A DNA stretch of 64,000 nucleotides. Origin: Desmodesmus armatus. Lineage: Eukaryota; Chlorophyta; Chlorophyceae; Sphaeropleales; Scenedesmaceae. Below, piece after piece: positions 45,872 through 57,529 of the stretch; position 1 is the first letter of the stretch, and each line of letters begins with the position of its first letter. The notes below the pieces were generated by a model. That model did not search any database. It worked only from the letters and a program-made list of their open reading frames with translations, and was not told the origin of the DNA. The stretch is from assembly GCA_007449985.2 (NCBI GenBank), contig VIIQ02000079.1:372001-436000 (forward strand). The letters run 5' to 3'. The position numbers were made by a program, and so were the translations under genes.

Positions 45872-45907
45872 CCGGCTCAAAAAAAAAAAAAAAAAACAGC
45901 CGGCTGA
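45872..45907. repeat. Poly(A)-only insertion with target duplication
   Basis: AAACAGCCGGCT occurs on both sides of a run of about eighteen A. Copy 2 of the LINE has no such run here. It looks like an insertion that kept only the tail. Confidence 0.75.
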
Positions 45908-47981
45908 CGTGGCCGCTGGTGAAGACAATGCGGCCCTGCGTGCCTGCCAGCAGCAGCTGCACCCATCTGATGGTGCCAGCTGGGAACTGCATGGCAGACA
46001 TGCACTGAAACAGCCACCCCCTGTCCAACCTATCGTAGGCCTTCTCAAAATCCAGGAACGAGATGCAGCCTGGCTGCTGCTGTGCCTGGAGGTAGTCGAT
46101 TTCCAGTGCTGCTTTGGCCTCATCAAGGGTGATTGTGCCGTCCCCGTTTGGCCCCAGACACTGCTCCTGCTGCTGCGCTGCATCTGTGGGGTGACAGGAA
46201 AAGAGGCCGTCCGCCGCTGAGTCATAAAAGTCAGCCAGCCTGTCCCCAGCTGCCGCCACCCCATCCCTGGTGTTGGTGGAGATGGTGCTGCCGTCCGCCG
46301 CAGCCACAGCGCTGATGTACTGTGGCTCTGGCAGCTCCTTGCCCAACCGGTACCCCAAAAGCTGGGTCTGCCATCCCCAAACAGCTCCCATAGCACCTCC
46401 CCTGCCTCCCCCTGCTGCTGCCGCTGCTGCACCCCATAGTTAGTGAGGCGCTGCTCTGCCTTTAGGATGTTGTCCTGCGTCCGTGCTGACCCTTCCGCCC
46501 GATGCTGTTGGTACGCAGTGGCCACATTCCTACGCAACCGCCGCAACTCAGCTTCCCGCTGTAGCTTCAGCTGTTGCTGTATGAGCTTGACTGCTGCTGG
46601 TGCATGCTGCCTCACTAACTGCTCATACTCCGCTGCGGGATCCTGTCGCGGCTGTTGCTGTTGCTGCTGCTCGAGTGCCGCCTCTAGGCTGTCCTTCATT
46701 GCTGCAACAAACGCTGGATCCCCCAGAGCTGAGTTGGGGAAGCGCCAGCTCCTCTTCCGAGAAGGGGCATTGCTGGTGACTGCAGCTTGACCACCACAGG
46801 GCGGTGATCTGCTGGGTACCGCTTTTGTTGCGTTGCGGACTTGACCCAGCCGGCATCGACCAGGTCCGCAGACAGGAATACGTAGTCAATCCTGCCTGCA
46901 GACGTGGCCAAGTGTGCCGCTGCCGGTGCGATGTGGGGCTGGCTGCCATCCCCGCTGCTACTGCCTGCTATGGCGGCACCGACCCCCCCAGCCCTTGCTG
47001 CATTGCTGCCAAAGCTGTAGTGGGTGGGTTGGTGGGCTTGAGGATTATGGTGGCGCCACGCGTCCACCAACCCCTCCCTCTGGTTCACCCGCTGCAGCTG
47101 CACTGCGCCCACCATCCGACTTGAATGCCTTGCCTGGGTCCCTGCAACTGGCTGCACGTCTGCCTTAGACAAGCAGCAGTTGAAATCCCCTCCCACAATC
47201 AAGCTGGATCCCAGTGCGCCTGCATCCAAACCCTCCTGATAAGCCCCATCGAACCAGGCCTGACGCCCCGTATGGTCATCAGGAGCGTACACGGCCAATG
47301 CTGCCAGATGCTGTTCCATGGGGTGGTCCAGACTACCCTCAGCACCCGGCCAGCCCCATCTACATGTTCCACCACCGGCTCCGTCCCAGCCTTGACTACT
47401 CTGTCCGACAGCAGCACTGCAACCCAGCTGCAACACGTTCCCCTGGTGCACGGGGCTTGCTGTGCGAGTAGCAGAAGCCCCGCCAAGGACTGCCTGGCCC
47501 CGCGCCCTGCTGCGCCCACTTCTGCATCTGCCTTTCTGTCCTGCTGTGGGTCTCAGAAAGGAGTGCAACATCAATGGCCTGCTGCTGCATCTCAGCAAAG
47601 AAGGACCTTCGCTTATCTGCTGCAGCAAGCCCGTTGACGTTATCCGCCATCACGCTGAAGGGCCGGAGGCCGTGGGCTCCCGTGCGCGGCATTACGGGAC
47701 GTGCCCACCACGTGGGCAAGGACGCTGGGGTGGGGTGCTGAGCTGGGTTGATGCTGCTGTTGCTGCTGCTGCTGGCTTCCGTTTTCGCTGCTGCTGCTTC
47801 AAGGACAAGGATGCAAACGCGTTCACATCCGGGGAGAAGACAGGGTCACGGTCACTACGCTGCCGACCAGAGCGTCGCAGTGTCTCTGATGGGTCTGCAG
47901 CATTGGCTGCAGCACTTGGCGCTGCTGCTGTTGATGGTGCTGCTGCCTCTGCTGCAGCGCCCACCCCATCAGCACCCCGAA

Positions 47982-48721
47982 TGATTCAGTGTGCGGCGCG
48001 TAGCGTCGGGTTGATGTCTTTTTTTTTCGGGTTGATGTCGGCGGGTGCCGCGTGATGGTGCGCAGCGGTGGTGGTCCGCAAAAATCGTCTGGTTGGCTCT
48101 GATGAAAGACAAAAATAGTATTTTCAAGCGTACCAACATGCACCCCAATTGATTCAGTGTGCGGCGCGTAGCTTCGGGTTGATGTCGGCGGGTGCTGCGT
48201 GATGGTGCGCAGCGGTGGTAGTGCGCAAACATCATCTGGTTGGCTTGGTCGAAAGAAAAAAAAGTGTTTTCAAGCGTACCAACATGCACCCCAATTGATT
48301 CAGTGTGCGGCGCGTAGCGGCGGGTTGATGTCGGCGGATGCCGCGTGATGGTGCGCAGCGGTGGTGGTACGCAAAAATCATCTGTTGGCTCTGATGAAAG
48401 GCAAAAAAAGTGTCTTCAAGCGGACCAACATGCACCCCAATTGATTCAGTGTGCGGCGCGTAGCGTCGGGTTGATGTCTTTTTTTCTGATGTCTTTTTGT
48501 TATGGGTTGATGTCGGCGGGTGCCGCGTGATGGTGCGCAGCGGGGTGGTCCGCAAAAAACATCTGGTTGGCTCTGATGAAAGAAAAAATAGTGTCTTCAA
48601 GCGTATCAACATGCACCCCAATTGATTCAGTGTGCGGCGCGTTGCGTCGGGTTGATGTCGGCGGGTTCCGTGTGATGGTGCACAGTGGTGGTGGTCCGCA
48701 AAAATCATCTGGTTGGCTCTG
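47982..48721. repeat. 147-bp satellite array, block 1
   Basis: About five monomers. Marks on the plus strand are CACCCCAATTGATTCAGTGT, GCGGCGCGTAGCGTCGGG, GATGGTGCGCAGCGG and GGTTGGCTCTGATGAAAG. Two monomers carry T-run insertions flanked by repeats of CGGGTTGATGTC. Confidence 0.92.
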
Positions 48722-49160
48722 AATAGGAATAGGAATAGGACACTACGCACGGGCTTTTGGCTTCACACTCGGCGTATATTTCAGGCTCGTGGGTCCGACT
48801 TGGATCACCACCACTTCAGGGGCAGCCTAGGCGCCACGATTGGACGATTCAGCAGGCGTATACGGATCATCCTGCAAGCTGAGTGCGGAGCCCGTTCTCG
48901 CATCTGCCCACCTGCAACCCCATTCGCGCCTCCTACCGGGATCATAGCTTGCTAGGCTTCCCCGTACCAGTTTAAGCGCTTCCCCACCATTTCTGCGATT
49001 GGCACAACGGTTCCCCGTTGCCACTGGTACCCAATCGTGAGTGGAGCCTGCCAGCCTACCGGCATTTGGCAGTTGACTCTGTTTCATCACCAAGGTTCGA
49101 ACGTGTGCCCAAACGTGTCTGGATCATGAGCCTAGCCTTTTAACGTCTGTGCTAAGGACG
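48722..49160 (-). mobile_element. tRNA-derived SINE inserted in the satellite
   Basis: A roughly 430-bp insertion flanked by GGTTGGCTCTGA (12 bp) interrupts the satellite. Read on the minus strand it begins GTCCTTAGCACAGACG (A-box-like, plus 49145-49155), has CTCATGATCC with CAT in the anticodon position, then CACGTTCGAACCTTGG (B-box-like, plus 49094-49103). It ends in three CCTATT units. The head resembles elongator tRNA-Met. Confidence 0.72.
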
Positions 49161-50240
49161 GTTGGCTCTGATGAAAGACAAAATAGTGTTTTCAAGCGTA
49201 CCAACATGCACCCCAATCGATTCAGTGTGCGGCGCGAAGCGTCGGGTTGATGTCGGCGGGTGCTGCGTGATGGTGCGCAGCGGTGGTGGTGCGCAAAACT
49301 CATCTGGTTGGCTCTGATGAAAGACAAAAATAGTGTTTTCAAGCGTACCAACATGCACCCCAATCGATTCAGTGTGCGGCGCGTAGCGTCGGGTTGATGT
49401 CGGCGGGTGCCGCGTGATGGTGCGCAGCGGTGGTGGTGCGCAATTATCATCTGGTTGGCTCGGATGAAAGACAAAAATAGTGTTTTCAAGCGTACCAACA
49501 TGCACCCCAATCGATTCAGTGTGCGGCGCGTAGCGTCGGGTTGATGTCGGCGGGTGCTGCGTGATGGTGCGCAGCGGTGGTGGTGCGCAATTATCATCTG
49601 GTTGGCTCTGATGAAAGAAAAAATAGTGTTTTCAAGCGTACCAACATGCACCCCAATCGATTCAGTGTGCGGCGCGTAGCGTCGGGTTGATGTCGGCGGG
49701 TGCTGCGTGATGGTGCGTCTGGTTGGCTCTGATGAAAGAAAAAAATAGTGTTTTCAAGCGTACCAACATGCACCCCAATCGATTCAGTGTGCGGTGCGTA
49801 GCGTCGGGTTGATGTCGGCGGGTGCTGCGTGATGGTGCGCAGCGGTGGTAGTGCGCAATTATCATCTGGTTGGCTCGGTCGAAAGAAAAAAACAGTGTCT
49901 TCAAGCGTACCAACATGCACCCCAATTGAGTCAGTGTGCGGCGCGTAGCGTCGGGTTGATGTCGGCGGGTGCCGCGTGATGGTGCGCAGCGGTGGTGGTC
50001 CGCAAAAATCATCTGGTTGGCTCTGATGAAAGACAAAAATAGTATTTTCAAGCGTACCAACATGCACCCCAATTGATTCAGTGTGCGGCGCGTAGCGTCG
50101 GGTTGATGTCGGCGGGTGCTGCGTGATGGTGCGCAGCGGTGGTAGTGCGCAATCATCATCTGGTGGCTTGGTCGAAAGAAAAAAAAGTGTCTTCAAGCGT
50201 ACCAACATGCACCCCAATTGATTCAGTGTGCGGCGCGTAC
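49161..50240. repeat. 147-bp satellite array, block 2
   Basis: About seven monomers of the same family; one is shortened near 49718. Spacing of the ATGCACCCC mark is 147 bp (49206, 49353, 49500). Confidence 0.92.
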
Positions 50241-53200
50241 GGCTGGGGTGGCAGTGCTGCTGTCGTCGAGGATTGTGAAGCCGGACACAGAGCGGTAGTA
50301 GAGTACACATACGGGGCGGGCAGGGTGCTTAGGGTGGCATGGACAACCCCATGGGGTCAGCAGATGGCGGCAGTGGCTGTGTACGCTCCTGTTGACCATA
50401 CAGAGCGCGCAGCCTGGTTTGAGGGTCCGTTGCAGGAGGCTTTGGAGTCTGGCGCACTGGGATCTAGCATGATGGTGGGAGGGGACTTTAACTGCGCCAT
50501 GCAGGAGGTGGATGTGCAGCCAGCTGCAGGGATGCGCCCCCGGCAGTCTAGCCGCATGGTGGGCGCCGTGCAGCTGCAGCAGGTCACCTCAAGGTCAGGG
50601 TTGGTGGATGCCTGGCGTCACCATAATCCGCACGCCAGGCAGCCCACCCATTACAGCTACAACCCCAGCACAGCCAGCGGCAACGGCGGAGGCAGCAGGC
50701 AGGGAGGTGGGGGGCAAGCAGCGGCGCATGCAGCCACCTCTGCCGGCAGGATTGACTATGTCTTCCTGTCAGCAGACCTGGTGGATGCTGGATGGCTGCA
50801 GAAGGCCCCACAGCACAGGCGGTACCCTGCGGACCACCGCCCTGTGGTGGTCAAACTGCAACCGCCCAACATGCCGCTGCTGGGGCAGAGCAGGTGGCGG
50901 TTCCCCAACGCAGCAATGGCAGACCCTGTGTTTGTCACAGCACTGCAGGACAGCCTTGACGCAGCCATACAGCAGCAGCAGCAGCAGCGGGTGGGGGGAG
51001 TTAATCCGGCAGCAGAGTTGGCGCAGCTCCAGGAGCACGCAACTGCTGCTACATTGATCATACAGAAGCGGCTGAAGCTGCAGCGCCAGGCAGAGCTGCG
51101 GCGGCTGCGCCTAGCCGTGGCAACAGCACACTCACGGCATCGGGCGAAGGCAGAGCTCAGACGCAGGAGAACATCCTGGCAGCTGAGGAGCAGCTGACTG
51201 ACTTCGAGGTCCAACAGCGCCGGCAACAGGGGGAGGCAGGGGATGTGATCTGGGAGCTATATGGGGACGGGAAGCCCAGCTTCTGGGGCTACCGCGTGGG
51301 CAAGGAGCTGCCGGAGCCGCAGCACATCAGTGCAGTAGCTGCGGCGGACGGCAGCACCATCTCCACCAACACCAGGGCGGGGGGTGGCGGCTGCAGGGGA
51401 CACGTTAGCCGACTTCTTTGACCCGGCGGCTGGCGGCCTGTTCTCCTGTCACCCCACAGATGCAGCGCAGCAGCAGGAGCTGCTTGCAGGCATCGATAAG
51501 AAGCTCACAACGGAGCAGCAGCAGCAGTGTCTGGGGCCAAACGGGGACGGCACTATCACTCTCGAGGAGGCCAAAGCAGCATTAGACAGCTTGCCCAGGG
51601 GGAAGGTGCCGGGCAGTGATGGGCTCACATATGAGTTTTACAGCACCTTCTGGTCGCAGATGGGCCCACCCTTTGTGGCAGCGTGCAACCACCTGTTCTC
51701 TCAGGAGGCTGCACAGCTGTCGCCTGAGCAGCGCCTGGGGCTGATCACCTCCTGTTCAAGGGCGGGGGAAGCCTAGGGAGCAGACAGCCAGCTACCGGCC
51801 CATCACCCTGCTCAACTGAGACGTGAAGATCCTGGCAAAGGTGGTGGTGCTGCGGGTGGGGCCTGTACTTGACAGCATAATAGACAGCGGGCAGACAGCG
51901 TTTGTCCCAGGAAGGGATATAGCAGACAACGTGCTGCTACACCTGGAGGAAATCGACTACCTCCAGGCACAGCAGCAGCCAGGCTGTATCTCCTTCCTGG
52001 ACTTTGAAAAAGCCTACGACGGTTGGACAGGGGGTGGCTGTTTCAGTGCATGTCCGCCATGCAGTTCCCAGCTGGCATCCTCAGATGGGTGCAGCTGCTG
52101 CTGGCAGGCACGCAGGGCCGCATTGTCTTCAACGGCGGCCACCTCAGCCGGCTGTTTGACATCCCCTCGGGGTGCGCGCAGGGCAGCCCCCTCAGCCCGC
52201 TGTTATACGTCATAGCAGCGCAGCCATTGGCAGCCAGGTGTAGGGCTCTTCAGGCAGCAGGGGAAGTAGACAGCATCAGGATGCCAGACGGGTCGGTTGC
52301 ACCCTGCTGCATGCAGCATGCGGATGACACCACTCTGCATGCAGCCAGCAGGGAGGGTGTACGGGTGCTGTTGCAGAGGGCAGTGGAGCCGTTCTGCGCT
52401 GCCAGCGGTGCCAAGCTGAACGTTGGCAAATGTCAGGGGATGGAGGTGGGTGTGCAGCAGCCGTTCGTGGGTGTCGACCCAGGCACCGGCATCCCATTCC
52501 CTGACACAGCGCAGCACCCCATCAGGCATCTGGGGATTCTCCTGTCAGCAGCAGGGGCGGAACAGCATGCAGCGGCATTGTACACGCAGCGGTTGCAGAC
52601 CATATCGTGGCGGGTGCGGCAATGGGCGCGGCAGGACCTCACGTATGTGGGGCGCTGTGCGGTGGCACGGCAGGTCATGGCCTCCTGCCTCACCTACCAC
52701 GCGCAGTTTGTGGCGGTGCCAGCCGACCTCATGGCCAGGATTCACCGTCGCATGACAGCCTTTGTGATGGGACAGGGCTGCGCTCGGGAGGCTCACATCA
52801 AGCAGTGGAACGAGAGCCCTCCTGCAGCTGTGGCCAGCTTGTAAGTCGCCATGGGAGGGTCAGGACAGGTGGATGCCAGGGCGCATGCAGCAGCGATGCA
52901 GGCACGCACAGCAGCAGCGCTGCTGCATCCCGTCGGGCTGCCTGGAAGCCATTCATGAGGGCTAACCTGCGCCATGCGCTGCCAGGCCTAGGGGAGGCGG
53001 TGCTGGTGCAGCAGTCCAAGGCGCCGCTGCAGGCAGCAGTCAGGGAAGGTAGGCTTCGGCAGCGCCACGCAGCATATGTGGAGGCCTTCCAGCGGGTGGG
53101 CATCCACAGGCACGTTCAGCATGATGTTATGAGCTTTCAGCAGCTGCGGCTAGAGTTGCTGGTGGGAAATCACAGTGTGGGCAGCAGCACAGACGGGGTC

Positions 53201-54958
53201 ATGCTGTCTGCAGCAGGTAGCCTGCCTCCACTTCTCAACAGGGTGCAGGTACCACACTGGGTCAGGTGCAGCAGCTGCTGACAGGGCAGCCGGCACGGGG
53301 CGGAGTGGTGATGCCGCCGTCGTGGCAGCACACGCTGCAGGAGGGCAGCGCAGGCCCTTGGCAGACAGACATGCAGCAGCAGTGGGTGCAGCAGGAAGGG
53401 GATGGGGGGGTCAGGGTTTTTAGGGTGCAGCAGGATGGCAGGCTGGATGATCTCCCGCGGGCATGCCAGCCCCTCAGAACCTTCAGTGGGTGCCTTGCTG
53501 TGTGGTGGACGTGTCGCAGGTGCTGCACCCCTCCTTCCCACTGCTGCAACAGCAGCAGCGGCAGCAACAGTCCCAGAAGAGGAGCAGGATGCAGGGGTGT
53601 CCCAGCCAACACAGCAGCAGCAACAGCCGCCGCAGGAAGCATCCCGGCAGCCGCAGCGACAACAGCACCCACCAAGATCGTCAGTGTTCCTGTGGGTGCA
53701 TGGGGAGCCATCAAGGTTGACCCTAGTGTGTGGGGCTGGGGATCGCTGTAGGGTGCTGCAGTTCAAGCCCAGGTGGCAACACAGCGGCTGCTGCAGCACC
53801 ATTGTGCGCAGCACCACAGGGAGGGATGGGTGCCGGGAGTGTGTGCGCCCGCGCTGTGGCGCAACCGCCTGGGCGCTGAGGCGCTGCAGGAGGCCCTGCC
53901 GGAGCTGAAGCAGCACAGAAGCGCTCCTTCCAGCAAATGCAGCAGGGCGGCACATCGGGTGGCAGCCAAGGGGATAGCAGCGGTAGACAGCGCTTCAGCG
54001 ATGCAGCCCTCATGGCAGCATACCATGCGCCGTGGATGGACCCACCACGGGAGCGAGACCTCCCACGGCAGCGCGCTGCTGGCAGCAGCAGCAGTGGTTA
54101 CGATGCAGAGGCAGCAGCAGCTGCAGCAGCAGCTGCAGATCAGCAGCCCTGCGCATGACGACCTGCAGGACCCGATAACGCAAGCCATGGGGCCTGTGGA
54201 CAGTAGCAGCTACCAGTGGGTGGCCGCTTACAGGAGGACAGGGCACAAACGGCTGCCGCGGTCGCTGCGGGCGTTTGGGTGGCGTTGTTGCATGCAGGGG
54301 TGAAGGTGGGTGCAAGGCGCATGCTGTCCTCAGGCAGGACGGACCCAGCGCAACTCATCTGCCCTGCACAGCAGTGCCAGCAGCAGCCGCAGCTGGAGAC
54401 CCTCACGCACTTGTTTGTGGAGTGCCCTGTGGCAGCTGCAGCATGGCAGTGGTTTGCACAGCTCTGGCAACTGGGACAGTGTCTGGGCCCCGCCGCTGGC
54501 GCAGCAGCAGCTGTGGACATACATGCGGCTACTGTTGTTGGAGTCCATCTGGCTGGTGCGCAGCAGTTGCTACAGCACCAGCCAGCCTGTCAGCAGTCAG
54601 GGCAGTGCTGACATCACCACTACCAGCAGCAGCACCACCAGCACCAGTAGCAGCAACGGACGGCCAACAGGGTAGCAGTGGGGGCAGTCAGGGCCCCGCT
54701 GCAGCAGCATCCAGCAGCGGGCGGTTCACGGCTAAGGCTGTCGCGTGCCGGTTCCGCTTGCAGGTGCAGCAGCAGATGAGGCGAGATTGGCGACGGGTGG
54801 GGGTGGATGTCGGCTGGGCTCGGGGGTGCCACTGGCATGGCTGCGAGGCCCGTCGCCTGTGCTATCCCTTGACTCATTCTGGCGCAGATGGGGCTCCATC
54901 TTCACTGTCGAGGAGGACGGGGAGTGGCCGTGCAATCAGCACAGCAGGGATGTGAGGG
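50241..54958 (+). pseudogene. LINE ORF2 pseudogene: endonuclease and reverse transcriptase
   Basis: The endonuclease half keeps MMVGGDFNC (near 50480), SAGRIDYVFLS and DHRPVVVKL. The RT keeps LPRGKVPGSDGLTYEFY (near 51590), FVPGRDIADNVLLH, FLDFEKAYD (near 52000), GCAQGSPLSPLLYV and HADD (near 52320). An in-frame TGA at 51817 in the block LLN-DVKILAKV, plus frameshifts near 51200, 51770, 52020, 52840, 53270 and 54300, show that it is dead. The block LFVECPVAAAAWQWF lies near 54410. This copy retains the N-terminal RT motifs missing from copy 1. Confidence 0.85.
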
Positions 54959-56318
54959 GTGGTGCACTGCACCGCGTTGGTGGGGACAACAGTTGTGTTG
55001 GGGTGGAAGGGTGTGTGACTCCTGATGGGACTTACTGGGCGCATGCCGCACGATTGTGATGGGGTGTGCAGGGCTGATAGGGGGACAATCTGCGTGGTCA
55101 CAGGTGTCCAGGTTTGATTGATGGGAGTATGTGAGGGGATTGGGATGGGCAGGCACGCCTGGGTGTTGGAGTCTCATGCCAGGCTGGGAGGAACTGGGAC
55201 TGTGCAGTGTGTATAGGTTGAGAAGCAGCCGGGGAGTGTGTGTTTCTTGCAGAATGCGCGCAGTGTGGAGCCCGCCCCTGTGAGTGCACATGTGTAGGAT
55301 GTGGTGCTAGGACTGTCTTGGTGGTGTGTCTTGCGAGCGCACGTGTACTTCATGCTGTGTTTGCAAGGTCAAATAGTAGTTGGGTGCTGATTGTGCACAG
55401 TGTGAGACTTGGGGGCATATGGGGTATGTGGTTTGTGTCGGTGTCGCGTATGTGTCGGTGGTGTGCTCTTGCGTGAGAGTTGATCTTGTTCACAGTGTGG
55501 AGATTGACCCTAGTGCATAGTCCGTGTTGTCAGGTGCCCCATACGCGAGGGTGGATACCCTTCAAATACGGCGCCTTGCCATGTATGCATGTGTACGTGT
55601 TGGTGGTCTGCTGCTGTGTGTGAGAGTTAATCTTGTGTGGCATGCACGTGTACCAACTCCAGTGCATGCAAGGTTACACATGAGCGTTGCTTGTTGTAGG
55701 GCTAGTGTTGCATTGATTGTGTGTGTTGGCTCGAGTGCACGCTCGCCAGCTAGCATGCTGTAGGGATTTGGTGTGGCACGGTGGACTGTTTGTGCCCGAT
55801 TAGCTGTGGGCATGTGCGTGCATACAGACTTGTGCGTGTGTGTCTGTCTGACGTTAATGCTGACTTCTGGCTTTTTGTGTGGCAATGAGTAGCTGTCATT
55901 TACCTGTGTGTCTCTAATGGCTTTCATGATTTGTGCTGGTGTGTGTTGTATCTTGGCTCTGTAGGGTTGCAGCATGTGAGTGTCTTAGCACCTCTTTTGA
56001 CATGTGGATGGTGAGTCATTAGACCGGTCCATGGGCCTTGCCATATTGGGGCAACATGGACTGTGACCTGCCGCAGTTGGTCTACGGACGGCTGTGGTGT
56101 ATAGAGGACACTGGGCGCACGGTCAGGCCCTGGATGCCCTTTGGGGCTGCTTCTCACGGAGCTGTCTGCACGGCCCTGCAATGGTGTCCCCTGCATAAGG
56201 GTGCCGTGGGGTGGGTGTCACAACAGGTTGCCCCATCCTCCCGCTGGATCTTTTTATGGAGTGAACACCGGTTGCTTGATCCCGCCAATGTAACTGATCA
56301 CTTCCAAAAAAAAAAAAA
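50241..56318 (+). mobile_element. LINE family A retrotransposon, copy 2 (5'-truncated, degenerate)
   Basis: Similarity to copy 1 begins at GGCTGGGGTGGCAGTG inside the endonuclease, so the 5' end is truncated. Coding sequence runs to about 54958. A G/T-rich 3' region follows and ends with TGTAACTGATCACTTCC and an A run at 56306-56318. The last 230 bp equal the short element at 43436. Confidence 0.8.
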
Positions 56319-57529
56319 ACAGCTATCAGCTTGAGTCTCTGTCTCACCTCTTTGTGCAGTGCCCTGTCGCGGTGGCGTGTGGGCTTGGTTTGCAGGTGTG
56401 TGGCAAAGGGTGCAGCCGGGAGCGGCAGTGGACTTCAGCAGCGTTCGCATCCTGCTGTTGGATGACAGCACAGTGTGGCAGCCTCCACAAGCGCTGCAGC
56501 AGCTTTGGACATACCTGCGGCTGCTGTTGCTGGAGTCCTTCTGGGTGGTTCGGTGTGCCTGCGAGGGCCGCCCATACAGCAGTGTTGCAGTCATCCACAG
56601 GTTCAGGGCAGCATTGCAGCAGCAGCTCTCACAGGACTGGCTTAGGTCTCAGGGGGACATTCGCCTCAACTCTGGGGTGCCTCTGTCCTGGCTACGGGGC
56701 CGCAACCCGTGCTGTCGCCAGAGCGGTTTGATGCTAAGTGGCAACAGCAGGGAGTGTTGTACACAGTGGCTGCAGGCATGGGCCCCCGCCTTGCGTTCTA
56801 GAGGGAGGGTGGCCATACGGGGGCTGGGGTGTTCAGGAGCGGGGTTGGGCAAGCAGGGGAGCCTTTTTTGTGTGGAATTTGTTGTGCTTCTCGGGTCTTG
56901 GCTACGTGTATGCTTTACTCTGTATCATAGTTGTTGTTGTGCCGCTGGAGTGTGTGCGCATCACACACGGTGTAAGCGTTTGGGTTGCTCTTCTGGGGGC
57001 GGCTGGCCGCTCTGGTGCCTTACTTGGTTGGCACTGGGGCAACAATGTCAGTGTTTTTGTTGGCTTAGGTGTGGGGCGGATTTAGCCCTCATATTGGAGA
57101 GGTGTGCAGGTGTGGTGGTGCATCACGCCGGGGGTACAGCGGCCAGCCCTGTGCTGTGTGGCCGCCGCTTGTTTGTTTTAGGGTGTTTCTTCAGCCCCTC
57201 TGTGGGCGGGCTGGCTCTGTGGCGACGCATCGGTGGTGCTTTCTCTCGGCTCTGTGCTGACTCGCTTGCGTTAGTGTTGCTCGCATTCTTTGTCCCTTTG
57301 CCGTTGCTTTTCTCTAGTCATCTTGCGGGTGCATGGTCGGGTCCTGGTGTCTGCTTTTTGGCAGGCTGCACTGCGAAGTGCCGCCCGTGAGACCATGTGG
57401 TGGGGGTGTCGGCTTGCGCCCTCACAGGGTGGTGCCTGCCAGGTTGCGCCATCCTCTTGCCTGAGCTTTGAGGGGTGGCTTCTGTTGCTTGACTTCGCTC
57501 TTGTAACTTGCTCACTCCAAAAAAAAAAA
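56319..57529 (+). mobile_element. LINE family B, 5'-truncated 3' end with A tail
   Basis: It starts abruptly within the C-terminal coding block (LESLSHLFVQCPVA in family B) right after the A tail of LINE copy 2. It continues through LLLDDSTVWQPPQALQQLW and DWLRSQGDIRLNSGVPLSWL to a 3' UTR. The end is TGTAA (57502-57506) plus an A run (57519-57529), followed at once by satellite sequence. Confidence 0.82.

Larger units (their letters stand above)
42739..47719 (-). pseudogene. LINE ORF2 pseudogene: endonuclease and reverse transcriptase
   Basis: The endonuclease part shows VMADNVNGLAAADKRRSFF, GGDFNC (near 47190), SAGRIDYVFLS and DHRPVVVKL. The transcriptase part shows FLDFEKAYDR (near 46050), GCAQGSPLSPLLYV, a HADD box in place of YADD (near 45700) and a C-terminal block LFVECPVAAAAWQWF. 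Compared with copy 2, about 120 codons between AKAALE and IDYLQAQ are missing (junction near 46110). That removes the first RT motifs, so the copy cannot be active. Confidence 0.85.
42344..47981 (-). mobile_element. LINE family A retrotransposon, copy 1 (degenerate)
   Basis: The element runs right to left from the satellite junction at 47981. Order on the minus strand is a basic Ser/Ala-rich segment, an APE-type endonuclease, a reverse transcriptase, a Cys/His-rich C-terminal region and a 3' UTR reaching about 42344. The coding part is broken by frameshifts, an internal deletion, a nested A-tailed element and a poly(A) insertion. The 5' end is probably truncated. No clean A tail is visible at the left boundary. 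Confidence 0.82.

Noticed and set aside
49094..49160. A functional tRNA-Met gene
   Set aside because: The A and B boxes are present but arms do not pair well, and the segment continues into a 430-bp element with tail and target duplication, so a SINE fits better.
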